DNA of 64,000 nucleotides from VSJD01 sp041653875. GTDB taxonomy: Bacteria > Verrucomicrobiota > Kiritimatiellia > JAAZAB01. Where the stretch lies: positions 12,580 through 76,579 of the forward strand of contig JBAZEM010000011.1 in assembly GCA_041653875.1 (NCBI GenBank), written 5' to 3'. Made by a program: the position numbers and the translations under genes. Under the pieces are notes generated by a model. That model searched no databases and had not been told where the DNA came from. It worked only from the letters and a program-made list of their open reading frames with translations. Numbering within the stretch: position 1 is the stretch's first letter; each line of letters begins with the position of its first letter. This document shows positions 48,931 through 58,314 of this stretch, in pieces.

Positions 48931-49580
48931 TAGCCGGAAACCTGAAGTTTAAAATCATGCCCTTGCAACCTGTGACGCCAGGTCCCATTGCCCGTCCCAA
49001 AATCAAGGCCGCCCGGCCGTAACGCCGTCACCCGTCCCAAGGCCCAGTGTCGCGCCCGCGCAACTGCAGGCGCAGTCCGCCGTTAGGCCTGTTATAAAAA
49101 CTCCCGCGGCGCCCGCGCATTCAGTCGTTTCTGCATAGTGCGTCGAGGTATGGCCCTTCGTTGGCTTACGTCAAAGGGGCGCAGACCCTGGCAGCGACAG
49201 CCATCGGATAAATCGCCTGTGAAGTGAAACACCCCGTGTTGTCGGCGTCAGTAGTTTATCCGGCGAAGCCGGATGGCAAGTGCGGCGCGGATTGGGTTGT
49301 CGTAAGACCAAAACGGGAACGCATCAGCTTGGCTCGACGGCAAGGCGTCGAGGTCGAGCGCTATACTTGCCCGCCTGCAACGCTACCTGCCCGCGGTGGC
49401 TTCGCCACAGGCGATGCAGGCGGGTGCGTAGCATTGCGGGCAGGTGTATGCGCCGACCGCGAGAACGTAGCCGCCGGGCCGAGATCATGCGCGATCCGTT
49501 TTGCCCAATCCGCGACGCTTATGACCTATAACCGGCAATCAAGCATGACGCAGCCGTGCAACACTGCCGTTCATTTGCTC
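48931..49580. other. Gene-poor stretch with repeats
   Basis: No convincing gene. It contains a repeat module at 49368-49445 (CCCGCCTGCAACGCT ... GCGTAGCATTGCGGGCAGG, related to 4887-4960) and weak outer inverted repeats (CGCGGATTGGG ... AAAACGG near 49289-49320 with CCGTTTTGCCCAATCCGCG near 49495-49515). Looks like a decayed mobile or repeat island before the toxin-antitoxin genes. Confidence 0.5.
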
Positions 49581-49630
49581 TTGAATATTTACATAGGCCT
49601 GTTATTGTTATATTAAGTTGGAGGTGCATT

Positions 49631-49903
49631 ATGGCTGTCAATCTTGAAAAAGTACCGCAAGCTGTTCGAGCGCTGGTTAAGATGGGCGCGCGCAAAGTGA
49701 TTCTTTTCGGCAGTGCCGCTGAAAATCCGGAATCAGCCAATGATATTGATATTGCCGTGGAAGGTATCCCGCTCAACCGAATTCTGGACGCGGATGTGGA
49801 GGTAGGCGATATTTTACGGCAACCTTATGACTTGGTCAGTCGCGAGGATAATTCCCGTTTTTTTGAAATTATCTCCCGTTACGGAAAAGTGTTATATGGA
49901 TAG
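49631..49903 (+). CDS. MNT-type minimal nucleotidyltransferase (antitoxin)
   Basis: 90 aa. It has the family signature LFGSAAENPESANDIDIAV (GS-x10-DxD) and is full length for MNT proteins. In MNT-HEPN pairs the nucleotidyltransferase modifies and silences the HEPN RNase. GGAGG precedes the ATG; a TATATT -10-like box lies at 49609. Its stop overlaps the start of the HEPN frame. Confidence 0.88.
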   Translation: MAVNLEKVPQAVRALVKMGARKVILFGSAAENPESANDIDIAVEGIPLNRILDADVEVGDILRQPYDLVSREDNSRFFEIISRYGKVLYG

Positions 49904-50389
49904 AGATCGTCTGGCGGCTGAAATCCGGTTTGAAGTTGACCAGTTGCGCCGATTGGCGATAGCCGTCAATGAGTTTCTGGAATCCATCAAAGGTAGTCCT
50001 TTGCCCTGGCATGCGGCGGCGGGCGCGAAGTATGTCGCCGACCTCTGGATGGGAATTGAAAATCTGTGGAAACGCCGATGTGTATATCTGGAGTTGCCAA
50101 TTCCCTCCGGCGTGGATTCACACAACGTTTGCTCGAAGATTTTCTTGCCCAGCCGAAATTAGGCGGGAAACTGTCGGCTGATATTCAACACCGGCTGAAG
50201 AAATATAAAAACTTCCGCCACCGTTTTATTCATGGTTACGGTTTCGAGGTTGACTGGGAAAAAGTAAATGAACCTCTCCGCCTTCTGCCGGAAACCGTTG
50301 AGTTGCTAAGCTCGCTTTGGCTCGGGTGGCTGGCGCCGTCACCCCCCGATCATAATCGGGGTGACGGGACACTCCAAAAGGATCATTAA
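49896..50389 (+). pseudogene. HEPN toxin partner, frameshifted
   Basis: The first frame (MDRDRLAAEIRFEVDQLRRL ... WMGIENLWKRRCVYLELP) stops at 50162. The HEPN C-terminal half continues in another frame (GFTQRLLEDFLAQPKLGGKL ... RHRFIHGYGFEV ... ELLSSLWLGWL). Restoring one base near 50120 (CACCAA for CACAA) would join them. The R-x4-H RNase motif RHRFIH lies in the second part, so the toxin is probably inactive. The frame ends shortly before the IS21 insertion. Confidence 0.75.
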
Positions 50390-50554
50390 AAAGTTCGGAT
50401 CGGAGAGGAAAAGCACGGAGAAATGTAAATCGGAAACTATCCCGCAAACGCGCATTAAGAATTGAGCCAGGCACGCATTAAGAATTGAGCCACTATAAGC
50501 AGCCTCTGTAAGCTTCAGGGCAAAACAAACGCCCTCGGGGCAGGAGGCGAAAGG

Positions 50555-52069
50555 ATGCTTAAAGTGGAAGACGTGCAAGGCATAGCAGAGTATTGCCGCG
50601 TGCAGGGCCATAGCGGTCGGCAGGCGGCGCGGGTGTTCCAGCACTCACGGAACACGATCGCAAAAGTATTGCGGGAAGGTGCGGCCGGTTTTAATCATGC
50701 GGAGGTTCGACATCGAGCGCCGCGAGTGGTTCTGGCCAAACATCAAACCTATATAGACGATGTGCTTCAGGAACGGCAGGGCGGCCTGCAATGGGACAAA
50801 CAGAAGCACAACGCTCTAACGATTGCCAACTATCTGCGCGAAAACCTTGGTTACAAGGGCAGCGTGTCGCAGGTTAGGCGCTACATTCAGCGTCGCCGGG
50901 GAGAGCTGGGCATTTTGCACGGCAACGTGGCGCTCGACCGCATTAAGGAACCGAACGGATTATGCGAGGCGGACTGGACCCAGGTAAAAATATACCTGGC
51001 CGGTTTGTTGACGACGATCTGGCTGTTTGTGATGCGGTTTCGCTTCAGCGGCGCGCTGTTCGTGCGTGGCTATCGCGCCATTGATGCCGAGAGCCTGCAA
51101 GACGGACTACAGCGTGGCTTTGAGCAGTTTGGCGGTGTCGTGCCGATAGTTCAGCTCGACAACCAGAAGGCGGCCGTTGCCAAACTACTCAAGGGACGAG
51201 CGCGCAAAGAGACGACGACGTTCGCCATGTTCCGCGCCCATCATGGGTTTCGAGCGCAGTTCACCATGCGCAGCTCTCCGGACGAGAACGGCGCCGTGGA
51301 AGCCACCATGGGCCCCGTGGCGCGCTGGCTGGTGCCGGTCCCCGCCGTTGCGCGGATGGAAGATCTCAATAGTTACCTGAAAGGATGTTGCGAGCGCTAC
51401 ATGAATCATCAGATTCGTGATCGCGACGGATTGGTGGGCGAGAACTTTGAGGTCGAAAAGAACACGCTGATTCCATTACCGGCGCGCCGCTATGACGCCG
51501 GCAAGGAACAGCGCGTAGGCGTTAACGATCAGAGCCGTTTTCGATATCGGGACGTGTGGTATAGCGTGCCGGTGGCGTATCGCGGCCGTGAAGTCACGGC
51601 CATCGGATATGCCGAAGAGGTGCGTGTCCGATGCGATGGGCGACTGATTGCCCGGCATGAGCGCGGCTTTCACCAAGGCGAGATGGTGCTCGATCCCCTG
51701 CATTACCTGCCAGTGCTGCGGCGCAAGCCGAACCTGCTCGATCACGCGCAGGCATTCCGGCACTGGACGCTCCCCCTGGTCTATGAACGCTTCCGCGAGG
51801 AATTGGCGCGGCGATACAATGGCGACGGACTGCGCCAGTATGTGGAAGTTTTGAGCCTGTTACGGGAGTTTCCTGCCCCTAAGGTAACCGCAGCCCTGCG
51901 GCGGGCGGCAACCCATCAAAGCTTCAGCCTCGAAGCCGTGCGGTTTCATCTGCGGCTGGGAGAGCGGGCCGATGACGCTCCAATGCTGGAGACCGCCGCC
52001 CGATGGGGGTTGCCCAGCGTGGAGTTGAATCGCGCCGATCTGAGCCGTTACGAGTCATTGGCGATATAA
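50555..52069 (+). CDS. istA: IS21-family transposase IstA
   Basis: A 504-aa DDE transposase. The N-terminal HTH (AEYCRVQGHSGRQAARVFQHS) is followed by a retroviral-integrase-like core with the Asp/Asp/Glu triad in LCEADWTQV, VQLDNQKAAV and PDENGAVEATMG, and the Mu-type C-terminal domain (FRYRDVWYSVP). GGAGG precedes the ATG. IstB follows after 15 nt. Confidence 0.95.
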   Translation: MLKVEDVQGIAEYCRVQGHSGRQAARVFQHSRNTIAKVLREGAAGFNHAEVRHRAPRVVLAKHQTYIDDVLQERQGGLQWDKQKHNALTIANYLRENLGYKGSVSQVRRYIQRRRGELGILHGNVALDRIKEPNGLCEADWTQVKIYLAGLLTTIWLFVMRFRFSGALFVRGYRAIDAESLQDGLQRGFEQFGGVVPIVQLDNQKAAVAKLLKGRARKETTTFAMFRAHHGFRAQFTMRSSPDENGAVEATMGPVARWLVPVPAVARMEDLNSYLKGCCERYMNHQIRDRDGLVGENFEVEKNTLIPLPARRYDAGKEQRVGVNDQSRFRYRDVWYSVPVAYRGREVTAIGYAEEVRVRCDGRLIARHERGFHQGEMVLDPLHYLPVLRRKPNLLDHAQAFRHWTLPLVYERFREELARRYNGDGLRQYVEVLSLLREFPAPKVTAALRRAATHQSFSLEAVRFHLRLGERADDAPMLETAARWGLPSVELNRADLSRYESLAI

Positions 52070-52084
52070 TCGGAGGAAGAAATC

Positions 52085-52849
52085 ATGGAATCGAATCTGT
52101 TATTGGAAAATTATCTGAAACGTTTGCGCTTGCCGACGATTGCCCGCACCTATGCAAAAATCGCTGAAGAGGCGGCCGGCAAAAATCTGCCCTATGATCG
52201 TTACCTGCTCTCCCTGATCGAGCAAGAGGTGATTCATCGGGAACAAAATGCGTTTGCGCTACGGATGAAACGAGCGGGGTTCCCGGCAATCAAGAGTTTT
52301 GAGAACTTTGATTTTGCAACCTCGCCGGGAATCGAGAAGCAGCGCATGCTCCAGCTGGCCGAATGTCATTGGATCGAGAAGGCTGAGGTCGTGATCCTGG
52401 TCGGCAACCCCGGCGTGGGCAAGAGCCATTGCGCCACGGCCTTGGGCGTGGAAGCCTGCCGACGCGGCAAACGCGTGCGGTTTTTTACGGCCGAAAACCT
52501 GGCAACGGCCATCCGTGAGGCCAAGGCCCAGATGGTCTACGGCAAGTTGCAACGACAACTGGATCGAACCGATGTGGTCGTTGTTGACGAATTGGGATAT
52601 GTCAGCCTCTGCCGCGAAAGCGCCCAGGCGCTGTTCCACTTTTTCAGCGAGCGGCATGAGCGCCGCTCGGTAATTATTACAACCAACCTCGAGTTCGGCA
52701 AGTGGACGGAGGTCTTCGGCGACGAACGGATGACGGGGGCGCTACTCGATCGTTTAACCCACAAAGCGCATATTTTCCTGGCAACCGGGGAAAGTTACCG
52801 GTTCCGGGAAAGCCAAAAACATAAGCGCGGCGACAAGAGCCGCGCTTAG
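52085..52849 (+). CDS. istB: IS21-family helper ATPase IstB
   Basis: 254 aa, AAA+ DnaA-like. Walker A LVGNPGVGKSHCATALG, Walker B VVVDELGYVSL, and the Arg-containing ERHERRSVIITTNLEF match IstB. It loads IstA on target DNA. GGAGGAAG precedes its ATG. Confidence 0.95.
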   Translation: MESNLLLENYLKRLRLPTIARTYAKIAEEAAGKNLPYDRYLLSLIEQEVIHREQNAFALRMKRAGFPAIKSFENFDFATSPGIEKQRMLQLAECHWIEKAEVVILVGNPGVGKSHCATALGVEACRRGKRVRFFTAENLATAIREAKAQMVYGKLQRQLDRTDVVVVDELGYVSLCRESAQALFHFFSERHERRSVIITTNLEFGKWTEVFGDERMTGALLDRLTHKAHIFLATGESYRFRESQKHKRGDKSRA

Positions 52850-52877
52850 GATAAACACGAAAGGAGGTGATCAACCA

Positions 52878-53084
52878 ATGGCCTATGTGAGACGGAAGCG
52901 GTTGAAGGGGCATGACTACTATTACTTGGTCGCGTCCCATCGACAGGACGGCAAGGTTAAGACGCGCACGCTGAAATATCTGGGAACGACGCCGAATGTG
53001 CCGGCTCAGTGCCAGTACCTGCTGGAATCACGTCGCGGTCATCGCCAGGGCTTGCTGTGGACAGATAACCCTGCCATGTCCTGA
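52878..53084 (+). CDS. Small IS passenger protein resembling a transposase N-terminus
   Basis: 68 aa (MAYVRRKRLKGHDYYYLVAS, GKVKTRTLKYLGTTP). The pattern KxxxYYYLVxSxRxxGKVxxRxLKYLG is seen at the start of IS4/IS1634-like transposases. It is preceded by AAGGAGGTGATC, a perfect complement of the 16S rRNA 3' end, so it is surely translated. It lies inside the IS21 ends, after istB. Function unknown. Confidence 0.7.
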   Translation: MAYVRRKRLKGHDYYYLVASHRQDGKVKTRTLKYLGTTPNVPAQCQYLLESRRGHRQGLLWTDNPAMS

Positions 53085-53115
53085 TGTCGTTTAGAGAAAG
53101 TTAGGCGCTACGCTG

Positions 53116-53135
53116 CCCCCCATGGGGGGCAGGAG
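53116..53135. repeat. Perfect 20-bp palindrome near the IS21 right end
   Basis: CTGCCCCCCATGGGGGGCAG, between the last IS gene and the right terminal repeat. No T-run follows, so it is not a standard terminator. Confidence 0.5.
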
Positions 53136-53355
53136 AGGGAGCAGAAAAGAGTTGATAGCCCCCTTCATACGGGCTATCGTTAACAAGAGTGGCTCACTTA
53201 TTAGTGCGTGCAGTGGCTCAATAATTAATGCGCGCGCGCGCTATCCAATTTTAACAATTGACGGCACATCCCCGCATGTCGCACAATGCTGATGACTTCT
53301 ATATCGGCCAGGCGCCCGGCACTATCAATACCGATGAAACGAAAGGTGGTATCTC

Positions 53356-55782
53356 ATGAAACGTTCTTCGACCTTCCTTGTCCTCGCAGTAGGTGGTATG
53401 CTTCTGGCGCGCTGTGCGCATGCCCAGGTCGCCGGCGCGTCCGGGCGCAACGACCTGGCGATTGTCACGGCCGGGAAAACCGCGACAGTCATCGTCGTTT
53501 CGCCAGCGGCGGGCCCCAACGAGCAGCTGGCCGCGGCGGACCTCGCGAAATACATCGGCCTGATGACCGGCGCGACGCCGCCGGTCATCAATACCCGCGA
53601 GACGATCGACGCGGCACTCAAGGGAAAGACGCCGGTGCTGGTTGTGGGCCAGGAAGCGTTGACGGCGAAGCCGGACTGGGCGCAGCGCATCAACGCCGCG
53701 GCGAAACCGCATCCGCAACTGTGCGCCGACGCCATCGGTCTGCTGCGCGACGGCCACCGGGTGTATATCGCCGGAAACAACGATGACGCGCAGTATTTCG
53801 CCGTGGCCGAATTGCTCTGGCGCTGGGGATGCCGGTGGTATACGCCCACCGATTTCGGTGAGTGCATCCCCGAATATAAATCCCTCGCGGTGGGCGCGCT
53901 CGACTACACCTATGGTTCGCCGTTCGAGATTCGCAACTATTGGATCTCCTGGGTGGGCGACAGCACCGGGCAACGCGACTTCCAGCGCCGGAACATGATG
54001 ATCGGTCATGTGGGGCACAGTCTCCGCGGCTTCCCACCGATTGGCCACGCTCTGGGCGCGTATACGAAAGATGCGCCCGGCGCCAAAAGCGCGCTCAATT
54101 TCCCCATCACTGCGCCGGAGACTGCTGTCCACATCGCCAAAAAGCTCGATGATGCCTTTGCGAAAGGCCAGAACCGATCCATCAGCATGGAGGACAGCAT
54201 CTATGTCTCGGATTACCCCGGCGACATGAATTTGATGAAGCTTCAGTGGGATAAATACATGATGCGCTGGTCGGTCACCGACCCGATGTTGGAACTGTAT
54301 AACAATGTGGCGCGGATTCTCCAGGCGAAATATCCGGACAGTCCGGCCAAGCTGGGCTTTCTCGCGTATGCCAACATGACCATTCCACCGGTGCGCGAGA
54401 TGACGGCCGAACGTTCACTCTATTGCATGCTGGCGCCCATCGACATCGACCCGAATCACGGCATGGATGACCCGAACTCGCCGCCGCGCCAGGAATACCG
54501 TGACATGTTGCACGCCTGGGCGAAAATCATGCAGGGACGTCTGGTCATTTACGACTACGATCAGGGTATGTTGATCTGGCGCGACTTCCCCAATCCGTCG
54601 CATCAGGCCTTCCGCCAGGACGTGAAGCACTACCGCGACGCTGACATCCTCGGCATCAGCACCGAAAGCCGCAACGCCATCGGCACGACATTTCTCAACC
54701 TGTTCTTCCGCGGGCGCCTGATGTGGAACCCCGACGAGGACGTCGATGCGCTGCTGAAGGAGTTCTATCCCAAATTCTACGGCCCGGCCGCGAAGCCTAT
54801 GGAAACCTACTGGAGCACGATCTATCGCGCCTGGGACGACACCATCGTCACCGAGCACGAGTATTTCGCCGCGCCGGCCATCTACACGCCGGACGTCATC
54901 GAGACCTGCCGCAAGAGTTTGGCAGAGGCGGAAACGCTGGTAAAGCCGTTGATGGACAAGCCCGACCGCACCCGCAATGAGCAACTGATTCTGGACCGCA
55001 TGCGCTTTACCCGCTTAAGCTTCGAGATTATGGACGGCTATCTAAGCATGCTCCGGCAGGCGGCCACGGAATGCAACTACGCGGCCGCGGCGCGGATCGG
55101 CACGAAAGCGCTGGCCGTGCGCGAGGACATGACGAAAATGAGCGGGATCTTCACGACCTATAAAGGCATGGTAAGCGAGGTTGGCGCCCCCTGGTGGCCG
55201 GGCGAGGTGCAGCAGTATGCCACGCTGGCCGGCTATCTGGATGGCGCCAAAGGCCGGTTGATCGCCAAACTCCCGCTGGCATGGGCTTTTCGCCGCGACA
55301 AAATGCGTGTGGGCGTGAAAAATAATTACGCCACCCAGCCGGTGGACCTGTCGTATTACGAAATCACGACGAACCGGTATACGTGCGCGAATCTGAAGGA
55401 CTATCCCGATCAGTGGGAAATGTTGCGCACCGACCTGTATGCCCAGGCCCAGGGGATCCGCGACCCGGACCGCCAGAGCTTTACCGGCGATTTGTGGTAC
55501 CGCACGGATGTTGCCCTGACCGCCGCGCAGGCCGACGGCAACGTGCACCTGATGTTCCCCGGCTTGTTCAACGAGTGCTGGCTCTATGTGAATGGCCGGG
55601 AAGTGGCCTACCGCAAGCAAAACATCCTCTGGTGGGGAAATAATTACACCTTCGAGTGGGACGTCGACTTGACCGGCAAGCTGAAAGCCGGCCAGAACAC
55701 CCTCGCGTTGCGTGCGAATTGTGAGCACCATTTCGGCGGCATGTTCCGCCGGCCGTTCTTATACGCGCCGGTCGTGAAGTAA
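53356..55782 (+). CDS. DUF4838-type glycoside hydrolase-like secreted protein
   Basis: 808 aa. A signal peptide (MKRSSTFLVLAVGGMLLARCAHA) and an N-terminal alpha-glucuronidase/GH20-like beta-alpha domain (AAADLAKYIGLMTG, VYIAGNNDDAQYFAVAELLWRWGCRWYTP) precede a central region with GHVGHSLRGF and YVSDYPGD characteristic of DUF4838 proteins. The C-terminus is a carbohydrate-binding-like beta sandwich. Probably acts on plant or algal polysaccharides outside the cytoplasm. AAAGGTGG lies before the ATG. The IS21 insertion sits just upstream and may have displaced its native promoter. Confidence 0.8.
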   Translation: MKRSSTFLVLAVGGMLLARCAHAQVAGASGRNDLAIVTAGKTATVIVVSPAAGPNEQLAAADLAKYIGLMTGATPPVINTRETIDAALKGKTPVLVVGQEALTAKPDWAQRINAAAKPHPQLCADAIGLLRDGHRVYIAGNNDDAQYFAVAELLWRWGCRWYTPTDFGECIPEYKSLAVGALDYTYGSPFEIRNYWISWVGDSTGQRDFQRRNMMIGHVGHSLRGFPPIGHALGAYTKDAPGAKSALNFPITAPETAVHIAKKLDDAFAKGQNRSISMEDSIYVSDYPGDMNLMKLQWDKYMMRWSVTDPMLELYNNVARILQAKYPDSPAKLGFLAYANMTIPPVREMTAERSLYCMLAPIDIDPNHGMDDPNSPPRQEYRDMLHAWAKIMQGRLVIYDYDQGMLIWRDFPNPSHQAFRQDVKHYRDADILGISTESRNAIGTTFLNLFFRGRLMWNPDEDVDALLKEFYPKFYGPAAKPMETYWSTIYRAWDDTIVTEHEYFAAPAIYTPDVIETCRKSLAEAETLVKPLMDKPDRTRNEQLILDRMRFTRLSFEIMDGYLSMLRQAATECNYAAAARIGTKALAVREDMTKMSGIFTTYKGMVSEVGAPWWPGEVQQYATLAGYLDGAKGRLIAKLPLAWAFRRDKMRVGVKNNYATQPVDLSYYEITTNRYTCANLKDYPDQWEMLRTDLYAQAQGIRDPDRQSFTGDLWYRTDVALTAAQADGNVHLMFPGLFNECWLYVNGREVAYRKQNILWWGNNYTFEWDVDLTGKLKAGQNTLALRANCEHHFGGMFRRPFLYAPVVK

Positions 55783-55861
55783 CCGGGAAGGAAGGCTTGC
55801 GTCGAGTTATTGCGGGGGGAGAGCCCTCCACAGGCGCGGTGAGATACAAAGGGAGAACGTA

Positions 55862-58186
55862 ATGAATTGCGAGCGCAGTGAAGGCAAGGGGTCCCCCGGA
55901 AACCGACAGGGGGACAAGAAGACGGACCGAGTGGATGCCATGCTGACCACGAAACGCTACCCTCATGCGACCGTGGCGGATATCCAGGGAGCGCCGGCAG
56001 CGACGATCGATGGGAGACCGGTATTCCTCAGCATGCCCATGACCCGCGACGCGTACTGCAAAATCGTGCGTGACAGCCCCGCGGCGTCCCAGGCGACCGT
56101 TTTTGCGATTCATGACCCAGTCTTCTGGCCGGCCTATTGGAAGAGTGGCGTGCCGGACCTGACCCAGGCGGTAGATGAGATCGATGCCTTGCTCCAGCAG
56201 AAGTCGGACGCGCTGGTGATGCTGCAGTCCCACCTCCCGTCGCCGGGCTGGTGGCTCGACCAGCATCCCGACGAAGTCGATCAGTTCGACGTGGACGTGA
56301 ATCGCTATGAAGGCTACCGGGGGTTCCGCGGCGCGTCGTGGGGATCGGACGCGTGGTTGGATGCCGTAGAGGGCTGGCTCGAGATCCGGTTCCGGGCATT
56401 GCACCGCCGCTACGGTGGGCGAATTATCGGGCATGGGTTCGGCTTCGGCACCGGGGAGAACAATCCGATCGGCGCCTGCACGAACGATGGCCGGTGGTTT
56501 TGCGGCGACTTTTCCCCCGCCATGCACCGGTATTTCAGGGCCTGGCTGCAAAACCGCTATGGCACGGACGCGGCGCTGCGAGAAGCCTGGAGCGATCCGA
56601 ATGTCACCCTGGCCACAGCGTCGGTGCCAACGCGGCTCGAGCGATTGCAGTCCGACTGGTTCACCTTCCGCAACCCTCGCAAGGCGAAAGTGGCCGATTA
56701 CTACCTGGCCATCGCGGAGCGGGTCGAGCAAATCGTCATCCGAATCTCCGAAACGGTCAAACGCGCCACGGACGGCCACTGCCTTACCTGCAGTCCCTTG
56801 GGCGGGTTCATGGATAACGGGTTCCACGGTTTCATTTACCACCAGGCCAGCATCAACTCGATTCGACGCGCGCTGAACCATCCCGCGGTAGACATGCTCT
56901 CGAGCCCGGCCTCATACGAAAACAAGGTGCCGGGCGGCGACGCCAATTCCATGATGCCGGTTGGCTCCTACATTCTGCACAACACGCTGATCTTCCAGGA
57001 CCAGGATACCCGCACCTCGGTCCTGCCGCCGGGCTATCGCGAGGGCTACACGCTGGGCGCCATTGCGGCAGACCTGCGCGAGTCCGTCCATGTGCTGAAG
57101 CGGGACGTCGCTCACGCGGTGATCAGGGGCTACGGCGGGCTAGTGTGGAATGCCCAGGCGCGGGGCATGTATGACCATCCGGAGATCAATGCGTGCATGG
57201 CCAGGCTCGGTGACATCGCGCAGAAGAGCCTCCGGTTTCCGCGTGGGATTGCCGAGGGCGTCGCGATCATCGTCGACGAGGAGAGTGTGTTCCATCAACA
57301 ATGCGCCAACCGGCTCTTCTATTCCATGTTGTATTACCAGCGGCAATACTACTGGAATCGGAGCGGCGTGGCTTGGAATACCTTCCTGCACAACGACCTG
57401 GCACATCCGCGTCTGCCCGACCATAAGCTGTATTACTTCCTTAACACGTTCTACCTTGAAGACCGTGAACTGGAGGAAATCGAACGCAAGGTCAAACGCG
57501 GCGGCGCGACCGTTATCTGGACCTATGCGCCGGGGATTCAGTCACCCGCGGGACTGTCGCTACAGCGCGTGGAACGGCTGACCGGATTCAGGCTGAAATC
57601 GGCCGATGTCGAAGCCCTGCCGCGCATCACGTTTACCAACCTGCGGCATCCCTACGTCCGCTACTGCCCGCCTGGTGGCGGCCATCAGTACGACCACGGC
57701 GCCGCCCAACCGGGCTTTATCGGGACCGGCCCGCTGGGCAACGACGAACGCGAACGCATTCTCGGACCGCTCATTTATGTCGACGATCCCGAAGCGACGG
57801 TGCTGGGCGAACTCGACGCCTTGCAGGCGCCGGGTTTCTGTGTCAAGCAAATGGATGGCTGGACCTCGGTCTTCTGCGCGGCGCCGATGTTGAACCAATA
57901 CGTCCTCCGCAACATCGCGCGCGCGGCCAGCCTGCACGTCTATTCCGACGGCGACGATGTCCTGCTGCCCGGTCAGAGCTTCCTGATGCTTCACGCGCGG
58001 ACGGCCGGCGAGAAGGTTGTGCGCCTGCCGGCCCCGGCGGACGTGTATGAGTGCTACGACGGCCGGCTGCTGGGCCGGCAGCTCACGGAGTTCCGTGACA
58101 CCTTGGACCGATACGGCACCGGGTTCTATTTCCTCGGCAATGTCGACGAATATCTTCATGACGAACCATCAAGGAGCAACCGATGA
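55862..58186 (+). CDS. GH42-like glycoside hydrolase-related protein
   Basis: 774 aa. A TIM-barrel-like N-terminal part (FFCGDFSPAMHRYFRAWLQN, YGTDAALREAWSDPNV, then HGFGFGTGENN) resembles GH42-like (beta-galactosidase-type) proteins of Planctomycetes and Verrucomicrobia. No signal peptide, so cytoplasmic. The Glu catalytic pair cannot be assigned by eye. GGGAG precedes ATG 55862; another Met at codon 27 is possible. Its stop overlaps the following small frame (ATGA). Confidence 0.7.
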   Translation: MNCERSEGKGSPGNRQGDKKTDRVDAMLTTKRYPHATVADIQGAPAATIDGRPVFLSMPMTRDAYCKIVRDSPAASQATVFAIHDPVFWPAYWKSGVPDLTQAVDEIDALLQQKSDALVMLQSHLPSPGWWLDQHPDEVDQFDVDVNRYEGYRGFRGASWGSDAWLDAVEGWLEIRFRALHRRYGGRIIGHGFGFGTGENNPIGACTNDGRWFCGDFSPAMHRYFRAWLQNRYGTDAALREAWSDPNVTLATASVPTRLERLQSDWFTFRNPRKAKVADYYLAIAERVEQIVIRISETVKRATDGHCLTCSPLGGFMDNGFHGFIYHQASINSIRRALNHPAVDMLSSPASYENKVPGGDANSMMPVGSYILHNTLIFQDQDTRTSVLPPGYREGYTLGAIAADLRESVHVLKRDVAHAVIRGYGGLVWNAQARGMYDHPEINACMARLGDIAQKSLRFPRGIAEGVAIIVDEESVFHQQCANRLFYSMLYYQRQYYWNRSGVAWNTFLHNDLAHPRLPDHKLYYFLNTFYLEDRELEEIERKVKRGGATVIWTYAPGIQSPAGLSLQRVERLTGFRLKSADVEALPRITFTNLRHPYVRYCPPGGGHQYDHGAAQPGFIGTGPLGNDERERILGPLIYVDDPEATVLGELDALQAPGFCVKQMDGWTSVFCAAPMLNQYVLRNIARAASLHVYSDGDDVLLPGQSFLMLHARTAGEKVVRLPAPADVYECYDGRLLGRQLTEFRDTLDRYGTGFYFLGNVDEYLHDEPSRSNR

Positions 58187-58314
58187 ATACGAAGCATGCG
58201 TGGTCAGTGACGCTGGCGAACTGCGTAGTGGCGGCGATCTGGAGTGCGGCCATTGTGCGGGATCGCACCGAGCCACGGTGCACGGCGCGGGTGGTCGAGG
58301 GGGCGGCGCAATGA
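58183..58314 (+). CDS. Tiny coupled ORF (43 aa), possible membrane peptide
   Basis: The frame MNTKHAWSVTLANCVVAAIW ... ends at 58314. Both ends overlap neighbours by 4 nt (ATGA at 58183 and at 58311), so ribosomes would pass through it. A weak hydrophobic stretch covers residues 6-24. It may be a true peptide or merely a translational bridge; no family is recognised. Confidence 0.35.
   Translation: MNTKHAWSVTLANCVVAAIWSAAIVRDRTEPRCTARVVEGAAQ

Larger units (their letters stand above)
50443..53240 (+). mobile_element. Complete IS21-family insertion sequence with 6-bp target duplication
   Basis: 2798 bp. Terminal repeats: left CGCAAACGCGCATTAAGAA..., right (reverse complement) CGCGCGCGCGCATTAATTA..., each followed by TTGAGCCA, with inner copies at 50473-50493 and 53188-53210. 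CTATCC occurs on both sides (50437-50442 and 53241-53246) as a target duplication. It carries istA, istB and a small extra gene. Intact, so possibly still mobile. Confidence 0.88.

Noticed and set aside
48931..49630. tRNA or small RNA gene in the gene-poor stretch
   Set aside because: No cloverleaf with TTCGA-type T-arm and matching acceptor stem could be built by eye; only repeats were found.
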